Source: Paracoccaceae bacterium (GTDB taxonomy: Bacteria > Pseudomonadota > Alphaproteobacteria > Rhodobacterales > Rhodobacteraceae). From it: a stretch of 42,460 nucleotides of DNA. Positions 35,280 through 42,460 of the stretch are shown piece after piece (the first letter of the stretch is position 1; every line of letters starts with the position of its first letter). Below the pieces are notes generated by a model. The model had not been told where the DNA came from. It saw nothing but the letters and a program-made list of their open reading frames with translations, and searched no databases. The stretch is from contig JABSSD010000116.1 in NCBI GenBank assembly GCA_013214575.1, forward strand, positions 1 to 42,460, read 5' to 3'. The position numbers were made by a program, and so were the translations under genes.

Positions 35280-36203
35280 ATGATGACCATTCAGATTTTT
35301 GGACATAAATCCCCCGATACTGATTCCACCGGCTCGCCCATCATCTGGGCCTGGTACCTGAACGAGATCAAAGGCATTGCTGCCGAGGCCAAACTGCTGG
35401 GCGAGCCCAACACCGAAGCCCTGTTCATGCTGCAGCGCTGGAACCTGGACAAGCCGGAGATCATCGCGGATGTTGCCGACGACCAACCGGTGATTATCGT
35501 CGACACCAACAACCCGGCTGAGCTGCCCGCCAATATCAACGGCGCCGACATCCTGGCCATCATCGACCACCACAAGCTGGTTGGCGGGCTGGAGACCAAA
35601 GGCCCGATCGACATCACCATCCGTCCGCTGGCCTGCACCGCAACCATCATGCTGGACCTGATCGGCGATGACGCCACCAAGATGCCAAAGGAGATCATGG
35701 CAGCCGCCCTGACCTGCATCCTGTCCGACACCCTGGAATTCCGCAGCCCCACCACCACCGATCACGACCGCGCCGTGGCCGAGACTTTGGCCGCCGATCT
35801 GGATCTGGATATCCCGACCTACGCCGCTGAGATGTTCGCCGCCAAATCCGACGTCTCGTCGTTCTCCGATGCGGAGCTGCTGCGGATGGACAGCAAGGAA
35901 TATGCCGTAGACGGCACCAAGTTCCGCGTCAGCGTGCTGGAAACCACCGCTCCGGCTGTGTTGCTGGACCGCAAGGCCAGCCTGATGGACACCATGACAA
36001 CCGTCGCCTCCGAGGACGGTGTTGCGCAGGTTCTGCTGTTTGTCATCGACATCCTGAACGAAGAGGCCACTCTGCTGGTGCCCAACGATCTGGTCAAAAC
36101 CCTGGCCGAGAAAAGCTTTGGCGCCACCGTCAGCGGCGACACCGTGGTGCTGCCCGGCGTGATGAGCCGCAAAAAGCAGATCATCCCCAACCTGAAGGTC
36201 TGA
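35280..36203 (+). CDS. ppaC: Manganese-dependent inorganic pyrophosphatase (family II)
   Basis: Hydrolyses pyrophosphate in the cytoplasm and so drives biosynthesis. The 307 residues carry FGHKSPDTDS (metal-binding His9, Asp13, Asp15), the DHHK motif near residue 101 and the C-terminal SRKKQ substrate loop, all features of the DHH phosphoesterase family II enzymes. There is no regulatory CBS insert. ATG codons at 35280 and 35283 are both possible. A clean terminator follows. Confidence 0.95.
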   Translation: MMTIQIFGHKSPDTDSTGSPIIWAWYLNEIKGIAAEAKLLGEPNTEALFMLQRWNLDKPEIIADVADDQPVIIVDTNNPAELPANINGADILAIIDHHKLVGGLETKGPIDITIRPLACTATIMLDLIGDDATKMPKEIMAAALTCILSDTLEFRSPTTTDHDRAVAETLAADLDLDIPTYAAEMFAAKSDVSSFSDAELLRMDSKEYAVDGTKFRVSVLETTAPAVLLDRKASLMDTMTTVASEDGVAQVLLFVIDILNEEATLLVPNDLVKTLAEKSFGATVSGDTVVLPGVMSRKKQIIPNLKV

Positions 36204-36226
36204 GACCTGTTCACATCGAAGACTGG

Positions 36227-36252
36227 AAGGCGCCTGTTCGGGCGCCTTTTTC
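36227..36252 (+). terminator. Rho-independent terminator after ppaC
   Basis: AAGGCGCC and GGCGCCTT pair perfectly around TGTTCG, followed by a T run (TTTTTC including the stem end), 24 bases after the stop. Confidence 0.92.
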
Positions 36253-36349
36253 TATTCTGACCAAAAATTGATTGCATCGCCAAATTCTCTGCGCCTACCC
36301 TGCCCCCACCCGGCGCAAGCTGGGGTGTTGAGTTTTGAAAGGTGCTTTC

Positions 36350-36907
36350 ATGAGTAGATTGTTTTTGAACTTTGTCATTTCGGCAGTGGTGACAACCGCG
36401 CCGGTGCTGGCCGCCGCCGACTGTACAGACCTGTGCCAGGCCGTTTTCTATCAAACGGCAACAGCCGATACAGTCCAGCAACTGATCGTCGCCGGGGCTG
36501 ACGTCAACGCAAGGGACAAAGATGGCAAGACCCCCTTGCATTGGGTGTCGCAGGCCACTCCGGACACCATCCGGGCTTTGCTGGCCGCTGGCGCTGATGT
36601 GAATGCCACCGACAGCCTGGACCGCACACCGTTTCATTTCGTGTCGGCTATGGCTGCGCCCGAAACCGTCACTCTGTTTCTTGCGGTTGGTGCGGATGTG
36701 AATGCAAAAACAGCAAACGACTGGACGCCCCTGCACGGTGTGGCCAAATTCGGCTCGCCCGAGGTCATTCGGATTTTGTTAAAGGCCGGAGCTGACGCCT
36801 CGGCAACAAATGAAATGGGCGAAACCCCATTCGACCTGGCGGCCAGCAATGACCGGGTAAAAGCATCACCTGAGTATCAGGTTTTACAAGACGCGAAGGG
36901 GCAATAG
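36350..36907 (+). CDS. Exported ankyrin-repeat protein
   Basis: A 185-residue protein with a signal peptide (LFLNFVISAVVTTAPVLAAA) and four ankyrin repeats, each around GADVNA...KTPLHWV, GADVNATDSLDRTPFHFV, GADVNAKTANDWTPLHGV and GADASATNEMGETPFDLA. Two cysteines in CTDLC follow the signal cleavage. It is probably periplasmic and binds a protein partner. The ATG at 36350 has AAAGGTG 7 bases upstream; an in-frame TTG at 36335 is less likely. A weak hairpin lies just downstream near 36911-36934. Confidence 0.8.
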   Translation: MSRLFLNFVISAVVTTAPVLAAADCTDLCQAVFYQTATADTVQQLIVAGADVNARDKDGKTPLHWVSQATPDTIRALLAAGADVNATDSLDRTPFHFVSAMAAPETVTLFLAVGADVNAKTANDWTPLHGVAKFGSPEVIRILLKAGADASATNEMGETPFDLAASNDRVKASPEYQVLQDAKGQ

Positions 36908-37007
36908 GATCTGGCGGCAAAAGAACTTTGCCAGAAGGCCAAGCTTTGCTTTCCCGATTGAGCTGAGGCATAAGCATGGCAAACTCAGCATCAAGAAGGC
37001 CCAGCCC

Positions 37008-37883
37008 ATGACCCAGATCATCTCCGCCCTCCCCGAGGTCTCTGATCGTTACAAGGCGTTGTTTGTTGATCTTTGGGGCTGTGTTCACAATGGCATCACC
37101 GCCTACCCCGAGGCGGTTGCCGCGTTGCAGGCTTACCGCGCGGCCGGTGGCATTGTGGTTCTGGTCACCAACTCGCCGCGACCGCGGGCCGGGGTGACCC
37201 AGCAACTGGCTGATTTCAACGTGCCCACGGATGCCTATGATACCATTGCCACCTCGGGCGATTCTGCGCGCTCGGCGATGTTTTGCGGCGCGGTTGGCGA
37301 GAAAGTCTATTTCATGGGGGAATGGGACCGGGACGCCGGCTTTTTTGAGCCGCTGCATCTGTTGGAAAAACCCTGCGACATCACCTCGGTTCCGCTGGCC
37401 GAGGCCGAGGGCATCGTGTGCTGCGGTCCGTTTGATCCCACCGCAGATCCGGAGGTCAACCGCGCCGATTTCCTATATGCCAAGCAGAAGGGCCTGAAAT
37501 TGCTCTGCGCCAATCCCGATATCATTGTCGACGTGGGCGAGACCCGCATCTGGTGTTCCGGGGCCTTGGCGAAACTCTACACCGAAATGGGCGGAGAGAG
37601 CCTGTATTTTGGCAAGCCGCACCCGCCGATCTATGATCTGGCCCGCCGCCGGTTGCTGGAACTGGGCCATGACATCCCCGACGGCGACATTCTGGCCATT
37701 GGCGATGGTCCCCATACCGATATCTCTGGCGGCATGGGCGAGGGCATCGATACCCTGTTCATCTCGGGCGGACTGGCGGCAAAAGAGACCAAAACCACCA
37801 CTCAGCCTGATCCAGAGGCGCTAAAGACCTATCTGGAGCAGCAAGGCTCAGCCCCGACCTATACCATTGGGCGCCTGCGCTAG
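37008..37883 (+). CDS. HAD-superfamily class IIA hydrolase, TIGR01459-like
   Basis: Phosphatase-like protein of 291 residues. Motif I is FVDLWGCVHNG, with nucleophile Asp21; the second Asp of the usual DxD is Trp23, as in the TIGR01459 family. Motif II is VLVTNSPRP, and GKPHPPIYDLA and IGDGPHTDISGG supply motifs III and IV. These are NagD/pyridoxal-phosphatase relatives; since the general acid of motif I is missing, phosphatase activity may be reduced or changed. Substrate unknown. Confidence 0.83.
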   Translation: MTQIISALPEVSDRYKALFVDLWGCVHNGITAYPEAVAALQAYRAAGGIVVLVTNSPRPRAGVTQQLADFNVPTDAYDTIATSGDSARSAMFCGAVGEKVYFMGEWDRDAGFFEPLHLLEKPCDITSVPLAEAEGIVCCGPFDPTADPEVNRADFLYAKQKGLKLLCANPDIIVDVGETRIWCSGALAKLYTEMGGESLYFGKPHPPIYDLARRRLLELGHDIPDGDILAIGDGPHTDISGGMGEGIDTLFISGGLAAKETKTTTQPDPEALKTYLEQQGSAPTYTIGRLR

Positions 37884-37983
37884 CCCAATTGGCTCTTGAT
37901 TTTCTGCAGCTGCGAAGTAATAAAGTTGCTGAATGTCACGGTCTGACGTTTGATAATTTCAAGAGCACCGAATCGGAGACGAT

Positions 37984-38427
37984 ATGCTGGACAACCGGGC
38001 ACGCGGAACCATCTGCATCGAAGACATCGAATTGGGCATGACCCGTTCGCTGCAAAAAGTGGTGAGCGATCGCGACATCGAGATGTTCGCCGAGATCTCC
38101 ACCGACCATAATCCGGTGCATCTGGATGAGGATTATGCCCGCGACACCATCTTTCAGGGTCGGATCGCCCATGGCATGCTGACCGCCGGGTTGATCTCGG
38201 CGGTGATTGGCGAGCAACTGCCCGGGCATGGCACCGTCTATCTGGGCCAGACGCTGAAGTTCCTGGCGCCGGTGCGCCCTGGTGATCTGGTCCATGCCGA
38301 GGTCAAGGTGATCGACATTGATATCGCCAAGCGGCGGGTCAAACTGGACTGCCATTGCAGCATCGACGGCAAAAAGGTTCTGATCGGCGAGGCCACGGTG
38401 CTGGCCCCCGCGCGCAGGGTCGACTGA
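37984..38427 (+). CDS. MaoC-like (R)-specific enoyl-CoA hydratase
   Basis: Hot-dog-fold hydratase of 147 residues. The hydratase-2 motif is complete, with Asp41 and His46 in DHNPVHLDEDYA, followed by GRIAHGML. It would hydrate trans-2-enoyl-CoA to (R)-3-hydroxyacyl-CoA, as PhaJ does for polyhydroxyalkanoate supply, or act in another acyl-CoA pathway. GGAG precedes the ATG. No PHA gene is nearby. Confidence 0.85.
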   Translation: MLDNRARGTICIEDIELGMTRSLQKVVSDRDIEMFAEISTDHNPVHLDEDYARDTIFQGRIAHGMLTAGLISAVIGEQLPGHGTVYLGQTLKFLAPVRPGDLVHAEVKVIDIDIAKRRVKLDCHCSIDGKKVLIGEATVLAPARRVD

Positions 38428-38440
38428 TCCCGGTGGCGGT

Positions 38441-38460
38441 GGTGCGTGCCAGCACGCACC
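38441..38460. repeat. REP-like perfect palindrome
   Basis: GGTGCGTGC-CA-GCACGCACC, 14 bases after the MaoC stop. The sequence GGTGCGTGC...GCACGCACCCTAC resembles a short palindromic repeat dispersed in many bacterial genomes; here it could also end transcription. Confidence 0.6.
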
Positions 38461-38593
38461 CTACAGCTTCGACGGGTCAGCGTTTAGCTGCCGAGTATTG
38501 CAATACCGGTTGCCCCAGCCCCTTTCTCCATTACACTTCCTTGTGCCCGGCCCCGATCCCCCCGGGGCGGTTATTGGATTTTGAGGACTAGAC

Positions 38594-39103
38594 ATGTTTA
38601 ACCTAAAGACACTTTTTATCAGCGCAACACTGGCCGGCCTGGCCACAACCGCCAGTGCTGGCGATGCGCCGTTTTTACAATATGGCGAGGTTGACGGCTG
38701 GGTGGTCATTATCGACACCGAGAAAAGCTCCTGCCTGATCGAAAAGTCCGATGATATGGGCCATGTGGTGCAGATGGGACTGACCAAGGACCGCGGTATT
38801 GGCTATGTCGGCGTGTTCACCACTGCGGAGACCAATATCAAAAAGGGCGACACCCAGGCGGTGCTGATCTCGCTGGACGGCAACCTGTATGTCGGCGAAG
38901 CAACTGGCATGCGCGGCAATATCACCAAGGGCTATTCGGGCGGCTATATCCTATCTGATGATCCGCAGTTTGTGGACGATCTGGCCCGTAAATATGTCAT
39001 GGATGTGTTCCCAGAGAAGGCCTATGGCTTCTCGGTCGATCTGACCGGAACCTACAAAGCCATCGAACTGGCCCGCGCCTGCAATCAGAAACAGCTAGGC
39101 TAA
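38594..39103 (+). CDS. Exported protein of unknown function
   Basis: A 169-residue protein with a signal peptide (MFNLKTLFISATLAGLATTASAG, cleaved near ASA). The mature part is a small beta-rich domain with two cysteines, one early (SSCLIEK) and one near the end (ARACNQ), which could form a disulfide; FSVDLTGTYKAIELARAC at the C-terminus is typical of a group of Rhodobacterales periplasmic proteins without known function. GAGG precedes the ATG. Terminator at 39164. Confidence 0.7.
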   Translation: MFNLKTLFISATLAGLATTASAGDAPFLQYGEVDGWVVIIDTEKSSCLIEKSDDMGHVVQMGLTKDRGIGYVGVFTTAETNIKKGDTQAVLISLDGNLYVGEATGMRGNITKGYSGGYILSDDPQFVDDLARKYVMDVFPEKAYGFSVDLTGTYKAIELARACNQKQLG

Positions 39104-39132
39104 CCCACCGCGCTAATATCTGCGCCCGAAAA

Positions 39133-39163
39133 ATGGCCACAGTGAAAATATGGCCACAGTGAA
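39133..39163. repeat. 14-bp direct repeat
   Basis: ATGGCCACAGTGAA at 39133-39146 and again at 39150-39163, just before the terminator hairpin. A small slipped duplication. Confidence 0.7.
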
Positions 39164-39197
39164 CCGCCGCCTCGGAAATCTCCGGGGCGGTGGTTTT
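39164..39197 (+). terminator. Rho-independent terminator
   Basis: CCGCCGCCTCGG and CCGGGGCGGTGG pair over 12 bp with two wobbles around AAATCT, followed by TTTT. It ends the unit of the exported protein gene. Confidence 0.8.
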
Positions 39198-39232
39198 GCG
39201 TTTCTCAGCCTGGCCTTTCTATTATCAGGTGG

Positions 39233-39592
39233 ATGAAATGGCGGCGCCGCCCTGTGCGGAAATCGGAACGAGGCGTTACCCCCGCCCGGCCAAACCGGTT
39301 GGTCGGAGCCCGTGCCACCGGGCCCTGTTTCCTGCCTGTACGACGCCGGGCGCGTAACTGCCCGGCGAAGGATCGATCAGCGACAACAGTGACAGCTGGA
39401 AATGAGGGTCCGGTGAAGGGGGCGTTCGCCCGGTCAACAGGCGATCAGGACAGAGCCGGTGCCCCAACAGCCCGGTTTCCCCCTGCCGCTAGCCGCCCGG
39501 CCATGCCCCTGCCGGGCTTATGCAGGCCCATAGCATTGTTTTCCCTGACAGGCGACTTGAACCGTACGGCCACTGCGGGTACGGATGCCCCC
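39233..39592 (+). other. Structured G+C-rich leader region before ribF
   Basis: No gene is supported, although the ribF frame is open throughout; its translation is Arg/Pro-rich and unlike a RibF N-terminus. Several perfect hairpins occur: GCCGGGC/GCCCGGC at 39345-39366, GCCCGGC/GCCGGGC at 39495-39517, and CCGTAC/GTACGG near 39562-39584. The first two can swap partners. It does not carry the FMN riboswitch consensus. Confidence 0.4.
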
Positions 39593-40525
39593 ATGCGCAC
39601 CATCCGAGACTATCAGTTTATAGAACCCCAAGACCGCGGCGCCAGCGTTGCGATTGGCAATTTCGACGGCCTCCATCGCGGCCATCAATCGGTGATTGAT
39701 CTGGCCCGACAGGCGGCACCTGACGCGCCGCTGGGGGTGATGTCATTCGAGCCGCATCCGCGCGAGTATTTCGCCCCCGAGGCGCCACCGTTCCGGCTGA
39801 TGTCGCCCGAGGCCCGCGCCTCGCGGCTGGCGAAGCTGGGGGTGGACCGGCTGTATCAGCTGAACTTCAACGCGGCGCTGTCCGGGCTGACCCCTGAACA
39901 GTTCGCCCGGGATGTGATCGCCGAGGGTCTGGGGCTGGCGCATGTGGTGGTTGGTGCGGATTTCTGCTTTGGCAAGGGCCGCAGTGGCACGCCGCAGGAT
40001 CTGCAACGCTTTGGCGCGCAGTTCGGTTTTGGCGTCACCATCGCGCCACTGATGGAATATTCCGAGCACACGGTGTCGTCGACCGCGATCCGACAGGCGC
40101 TGAGCGAGGCGCGACCGCGCGATGCCGCCGCGATGCTGAGCCATTGGCACCGCATCGAAGGTCAGGTGATTGGCGGCGAACAGCGCGGCCGCGAGCTGGG
40201 CTTTCCCACCGCCAATATGTCAATTGACGGACTGCACCCGCCGGCCTTTGGCGTCTATGCGGTGCTGGTTGACGTGCTGGATGGTCCTCATGCGGGGTCA
40301 TACCACGGAGCTGCCTCGATGGGGGTGCGGCCGATGTTTGATGGCGATCATCCCAATCTGGAGACCTTCATCTTTGACTTCTCCGGCGACCTGTATGGCG
40401 CGACCCTGTCGGTTGGGCTGGTTGAATTCCTGCGACCTGAATTGAAATTTGACGGGCTGGAGGCACTGATCACGCAGATGAATGCGGACTGTGCCACTGC
40501 CCGCGAGATATTGGCCAAGACATGA
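39593..40525 (+). CDS. ribF: Bifunctional riboflavin kinase / FAD synthetase
   Basis: Makes FMN and FAD from riboflavin. The 310 residues begin MRTIRDYQFIEP; the N-terminal adenylyltransferase domain has IGNFDGLHRGHQS (HxGH-type) and a STAIRQALSEA segment, and the C-terminal riboflavin kinase has RGRELGFPTANM and GVYAVLVDV. The ATG at 39593 gives the family length; no strong ribosome site precedes it. The stop overlaps the next gene by four bases. Confidence 0.93.
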   Translation: MRTIRDYQFIEPQDRGASVAIGNFDGLHRGHQSVIDLARQAAPDAPLGVMSFEPHPREYFAPEAPPFRLMSPEARASRLAKLGVDRLYQLNFNAALSGLTPEQFARDVIAEGLGLAHVVVGADFCFGKGRSGTPQDLQRFGAQFGFGVTIAPLMEYSEHTVSSTAIRQALSEARPRDAAAMLSHWHRIEGQVIGGEQRGRELGFPTANMSIDGLHPPAFGVYAVLVDVLDGPHAGSYHGAASMGVRPMFDGDHPNLETFIFDFSGDLYGATLSVGLVEFLRPELKFDGLEALITQMNADCATAREILAKT

Positions 40526-40992
40526 CTGACCTGATCGACCGCACCGGGCTTGCCAAGAGATTCTGGGAAAAAAAGCCGCTGACCAAGATGAATTCCAAGG
40601 AATGGGAAGCGCTGTGTGACGGCTGCGGCAAGTGCTGCCTGAACAAGCTGGAAGACGAAGACACCGGCGAGGTGGCGCTGACCCGGGTGGCCTGCCGTCT
40701 GCTGGACGATGCCAGCTGTCTCTGCGCCCAATATGACATCCGCCATAACTTTGTCCCCGAATGCATCGTGCTGAAGCCAAGCAACCTGGACAGTCACGCC
40801 TACTGGATGCCGCAGACCTGCGCCTACCGGCTGCTGTGGGAGGGCAAGCCGCTGCCCGACTGGCACCCCTTGCTGACCGGCTCAGCCGACTCTGTGCACG
40901 CCGCCGGGGTCTCGGTCAGAGGCTGGACGGTCTCGGAATTCGACACTCCCGAAGAAGACTGGGAAGACCATATCATCGAGGAACCAATCTGA
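40522..40992 (+). CDS. YcgN-type (UPF0260) cysteine-cluster protein
   Basis: A 156-residue protein of the YkgJ/YcgN family with a metal-binding cysteine cluster, CDGCGKCC near residue 32, plus Cys in RVACRLLDDASCLC and PECIVLKP. Family members are thought to bind zinc or an Fe-S cluster; the role is unknown. It overlaps ribF by four bases, suggesting coupled translation. Confidence 0.85.
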   Translation: MTDLIDRTGLAKRFWEKKPLTKMNSKEWEALCDGCGKCCLNKLEDEDTGEVALTRVACRLLDDASCLCAQYDIRHNFVPECIVLKPSNLDSHAYWMPQTCAYRLLWEGKPLPDWHPLLTGSADSVHAAGVSVRGWTVSEFDTPEEDWEDHIIEEPI

Positions 40993-41068
40993 TGTATTTT
41001 GCCTCTGACCTGATCTGACAGCTTTGACCCACAGCGCACCGAAAGCAATTTGCCGCGAAGGTGCTGGA

Positions 41069-41501
41069 ATGAGTGGACTAAAGCTGAAGATCAAGTTTAC
41101 CGAAATTTTGTAGCTCTGCCGGGGCACCCGAAAATCAGGAAGTAACGTACCCAGACCTTACCCAGAAAGGGCTGACTTTACGGCTACTGGCATCGGGAAA
41201 CCGAACGTATTTTGCGAGACTCTGGACCCATCGAACAAAACCTATGCGTAAGATCGAAATCGGCGACGCCAGCTTGCTTTCCGTGGTGCACGCCAGACGA
41301 GCAGTCCGCAAGCTGCAGCAGGAAGCGGAGCAGAGCCGACACCATATCGAGGATCGACGCTACGATCTAGGCGATGTCTTTGAAGCCTTTATGGCCGAGC
41401 CAAAGGCAAAGCGTTGTTCAGTCAGTTACGAGCAACAGAACCTTACCGCATGGCGGAACATCCCTGCCGCGCTCAGGCGCCGGGAACAGGAAGGGTGGTA
41501 G
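41069..41501 (+). pseudogene. Decayed tyrosine integrase, N-terminal part
   Basis: Residues read across one frameshift resemble the arm-DNA-binding (DUF4102-type) and core-binding start of a tyrosine integrase: an ATG at 41069 with SGLKLKIKFTEIL, then a TAG near 41111, and in the next frame PDLTQKGLTLRLLASGN, RKIEIGDASLLSVVHARRA and a helical core-binding segment ending in a stop at 41501. An indel near 41110 and this stop make it non-functional. Confidence 0.6.
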
Positions 41502-41587
41502 CAGGGTCGACGGCAAAGGCAGCTGAGGCAGCAAGGATCATCGGGTATATCGGAACGAATTGGCTGACGAAGCCACTGGCATCCTGA

Positions 41588-41872
41588 AAGGGAACTGGAG
41601 AAAGCATATCGCCTACCGCGGAGCTGCTCCCAAGATTTGGCAGGCAAGACGGTCTCAACTACTGTAAGCGATTGTCGGCCCGACTGCAGGTTCAGCATGT
41701 GTATCCACACCTCTTGCGAAAGACATTGATCTCACGATTGTTGTCAGAAAGTATTCCCGTCCACATTGTTCAACAGGTCTCAGGCCATGCGGATGCAAGC
41801 GTGTTGCTCCGGCACTACGCCATTGCCCGTGAAGACGAAGCACAGGCTGCTGTCCAGTCATTACGGATTTGA
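41588..41872 (+). pseudogene. Decayed tyrosine integrase, C-terminal part
   Basis: Reads as the end of a tyrosine recombinase catalytic domain: YPHLLRKTLISRLL has the HxxR pair, QVSGHADASVLLRHYA the second His and the nucleophile Tyr. The frame is closed upstream at 41587, and the first catalytic Arg and the middle of the domain are missing. With the fragment just upstream the whole spans about 800 bp, roughly 130 codons short of a normal integrase, so one gene with an internal deletion is likely. Confidence 0.65.
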
Positions 41873-41879
41873 CGGGCCT

Positions 41880-42460
41880 TGGGTTCGAGGCCTGTGCATC
41901 GACATTTTTCGTCCGTTAACTGCTAGAACCCAACTGCGCCCTTTGACCCAAGTGCCAACACCAACGCGAAGGGCGGAGCGTTGTCTTTTACGGTGCTGTG
42001 AACGAATAACCGAGATGAGGGACTTTCTGTCATTCACTACGTCGACTCAACAGGCGCAAACGGCCGAGACTATCTGGACATTCACTGCAGGAGTGAAGGC
42101 CGTTTGTGCGCCAAGTGAAGCAGACATTCAGATGGACTTCTAGTGGCCATAGCTCGAGGCGCTAGAACGGTCTCAAGCTATGGCTATGTCACCCCGACAC
42201 GAGGCATGTTTGGTCACGAACGTGTTGCAATAGAAGGGCAATGCGACATAGCTATAGGATGCACTGGTTAGATGTTTTATGCTATAGGTTGCGCCAGAGG
42301 GCGCTCCAAACCCAAAATGAACTGTCCGTCGTCAGGGTTTTTGGGACCAATGGCGGCTTAAATTAGGAGAGAGCTCGGCTCATCTGGTTGGTTGCATTAT
42401 GCGGCACGCATGCTGTGTTGCAAGCGTCGCGCTTGGAGCGTCTTTCGTTTGATCCTTTCC
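41880..42460. other. Right-edge accessory stretch with inverted repeats
   Basis: No gene is supported. A nested hairpin lies at 42053-42112 (outer arms of 13 and 15 bp with a 2-base bulge; inner TTCACT/AGTGAA). Two perfect 9-bp arms, GCCATAGCT and AGCTATGGC, lie at 42146-42184. These look like remains of a mobile or island element. Confidence 0.45.

Noticed and set aside
39233-39592. FMN riboswitch or N-terminal extension of RibF
   Set aside because: The conserved RFN segments are absent, and the translated extension is Arg/Pro-rich with no similarity to RibF; the family start is at 39593.
41766-42143. Open frame overlapping the integrase remnant
   Set aside because: It runs in a different frame through both the integrase fragment and the inverted repeats and has no family features.

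Overview
The window looks like chromosomal DNA from a marine alphaproteobacterium of the Rhodobacterales (Roseobacter group). The grounds are the high G+C content, the protein families (Sat-CysC fusion, GlpV/S/T/P/Q/U-type glycerol transporter, DUF1150 beside Hsp20, DUF2161, the TIGR01459-like HAD protein, DUF1127) and a CIRCE-controlled groESL. I see no rRNA, tRNA, CRISPR array, intact prophage or intact insertion sequence. The genus is not resolved.

Layout. 1-3.7 kb: 5' part of a glucokinase gene running off the left edge, then a phosphopantetheinyl transferase followed 12 bp later by a large protein with clan GH-A-like features. 3.7-7.7 kb: two paralogous AraC regulators and a THUMP-type rRNA methyltransferase, all leftward, separated by repeat-rich spacers. 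8.0-14.0 kb: a compact six-gene ABC importer operon of the glycerol type whose two ATPases carry complementary degeneracies. 14.1-16.5 kb: a BlaI/M56-peptidase pair and an amidohydrolase. 16.6-18.2 kb: a divergent Lrp regulator and thioredoxin reductase. 18.4-20.1 kb: a membrane/[2Fe-2S]/class III cyclase fusion. 20.3-25.2 kb: a bifunctional PAPS synthase (Sat-CysC), then a more A+T-rich accessory patch with a truncated fucosyltransferase-like gene, two sulfotransferases and a jacalin-like lectin. 25.2-25.9 kb: Hsp20 plus DUF1150 behind a probable ROSE-type RNA thermometer. 26-31.7 kb: DUF465 protein, fatty acid hydroxylase, small exported protein, purEK, a lipase-like hydrolase, an EamA transporter and a DUF1127 protein. 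32.2-34.4 kb: groESL with CIRCE and terminator. 34.4-41 kb: DUF2161 protein, Mn-dependent pyrophosphatase, ankyrin protein, HAD protein, MaoC hydratase, exported protein, ribF and a YcgN-like protein. 41-42.5 kb: a decayed tyrosine integrase and inverted repeats, probably the worn edge of a genomic island.

How the parts may work together. Sat-CysC makes PAPS, the donor used by the two sulfotransferases downstream, so 20.3-25.2 kb may be a small glycan-sulfation and glycan-binding cluster, although Sat-CysC also serves ordinary sulfate assimilation. The importer operon is self-contained for uptake but lacks glpD/glpK and its regulator here. The strongest second-look items are the asymmetric ATPase pair, the ROSE-like thermometer, the sulfation/lectin patch with its broken glycosyltransferase, the redox-type cyclase and the two-turn direct repeat upstream of lrp.
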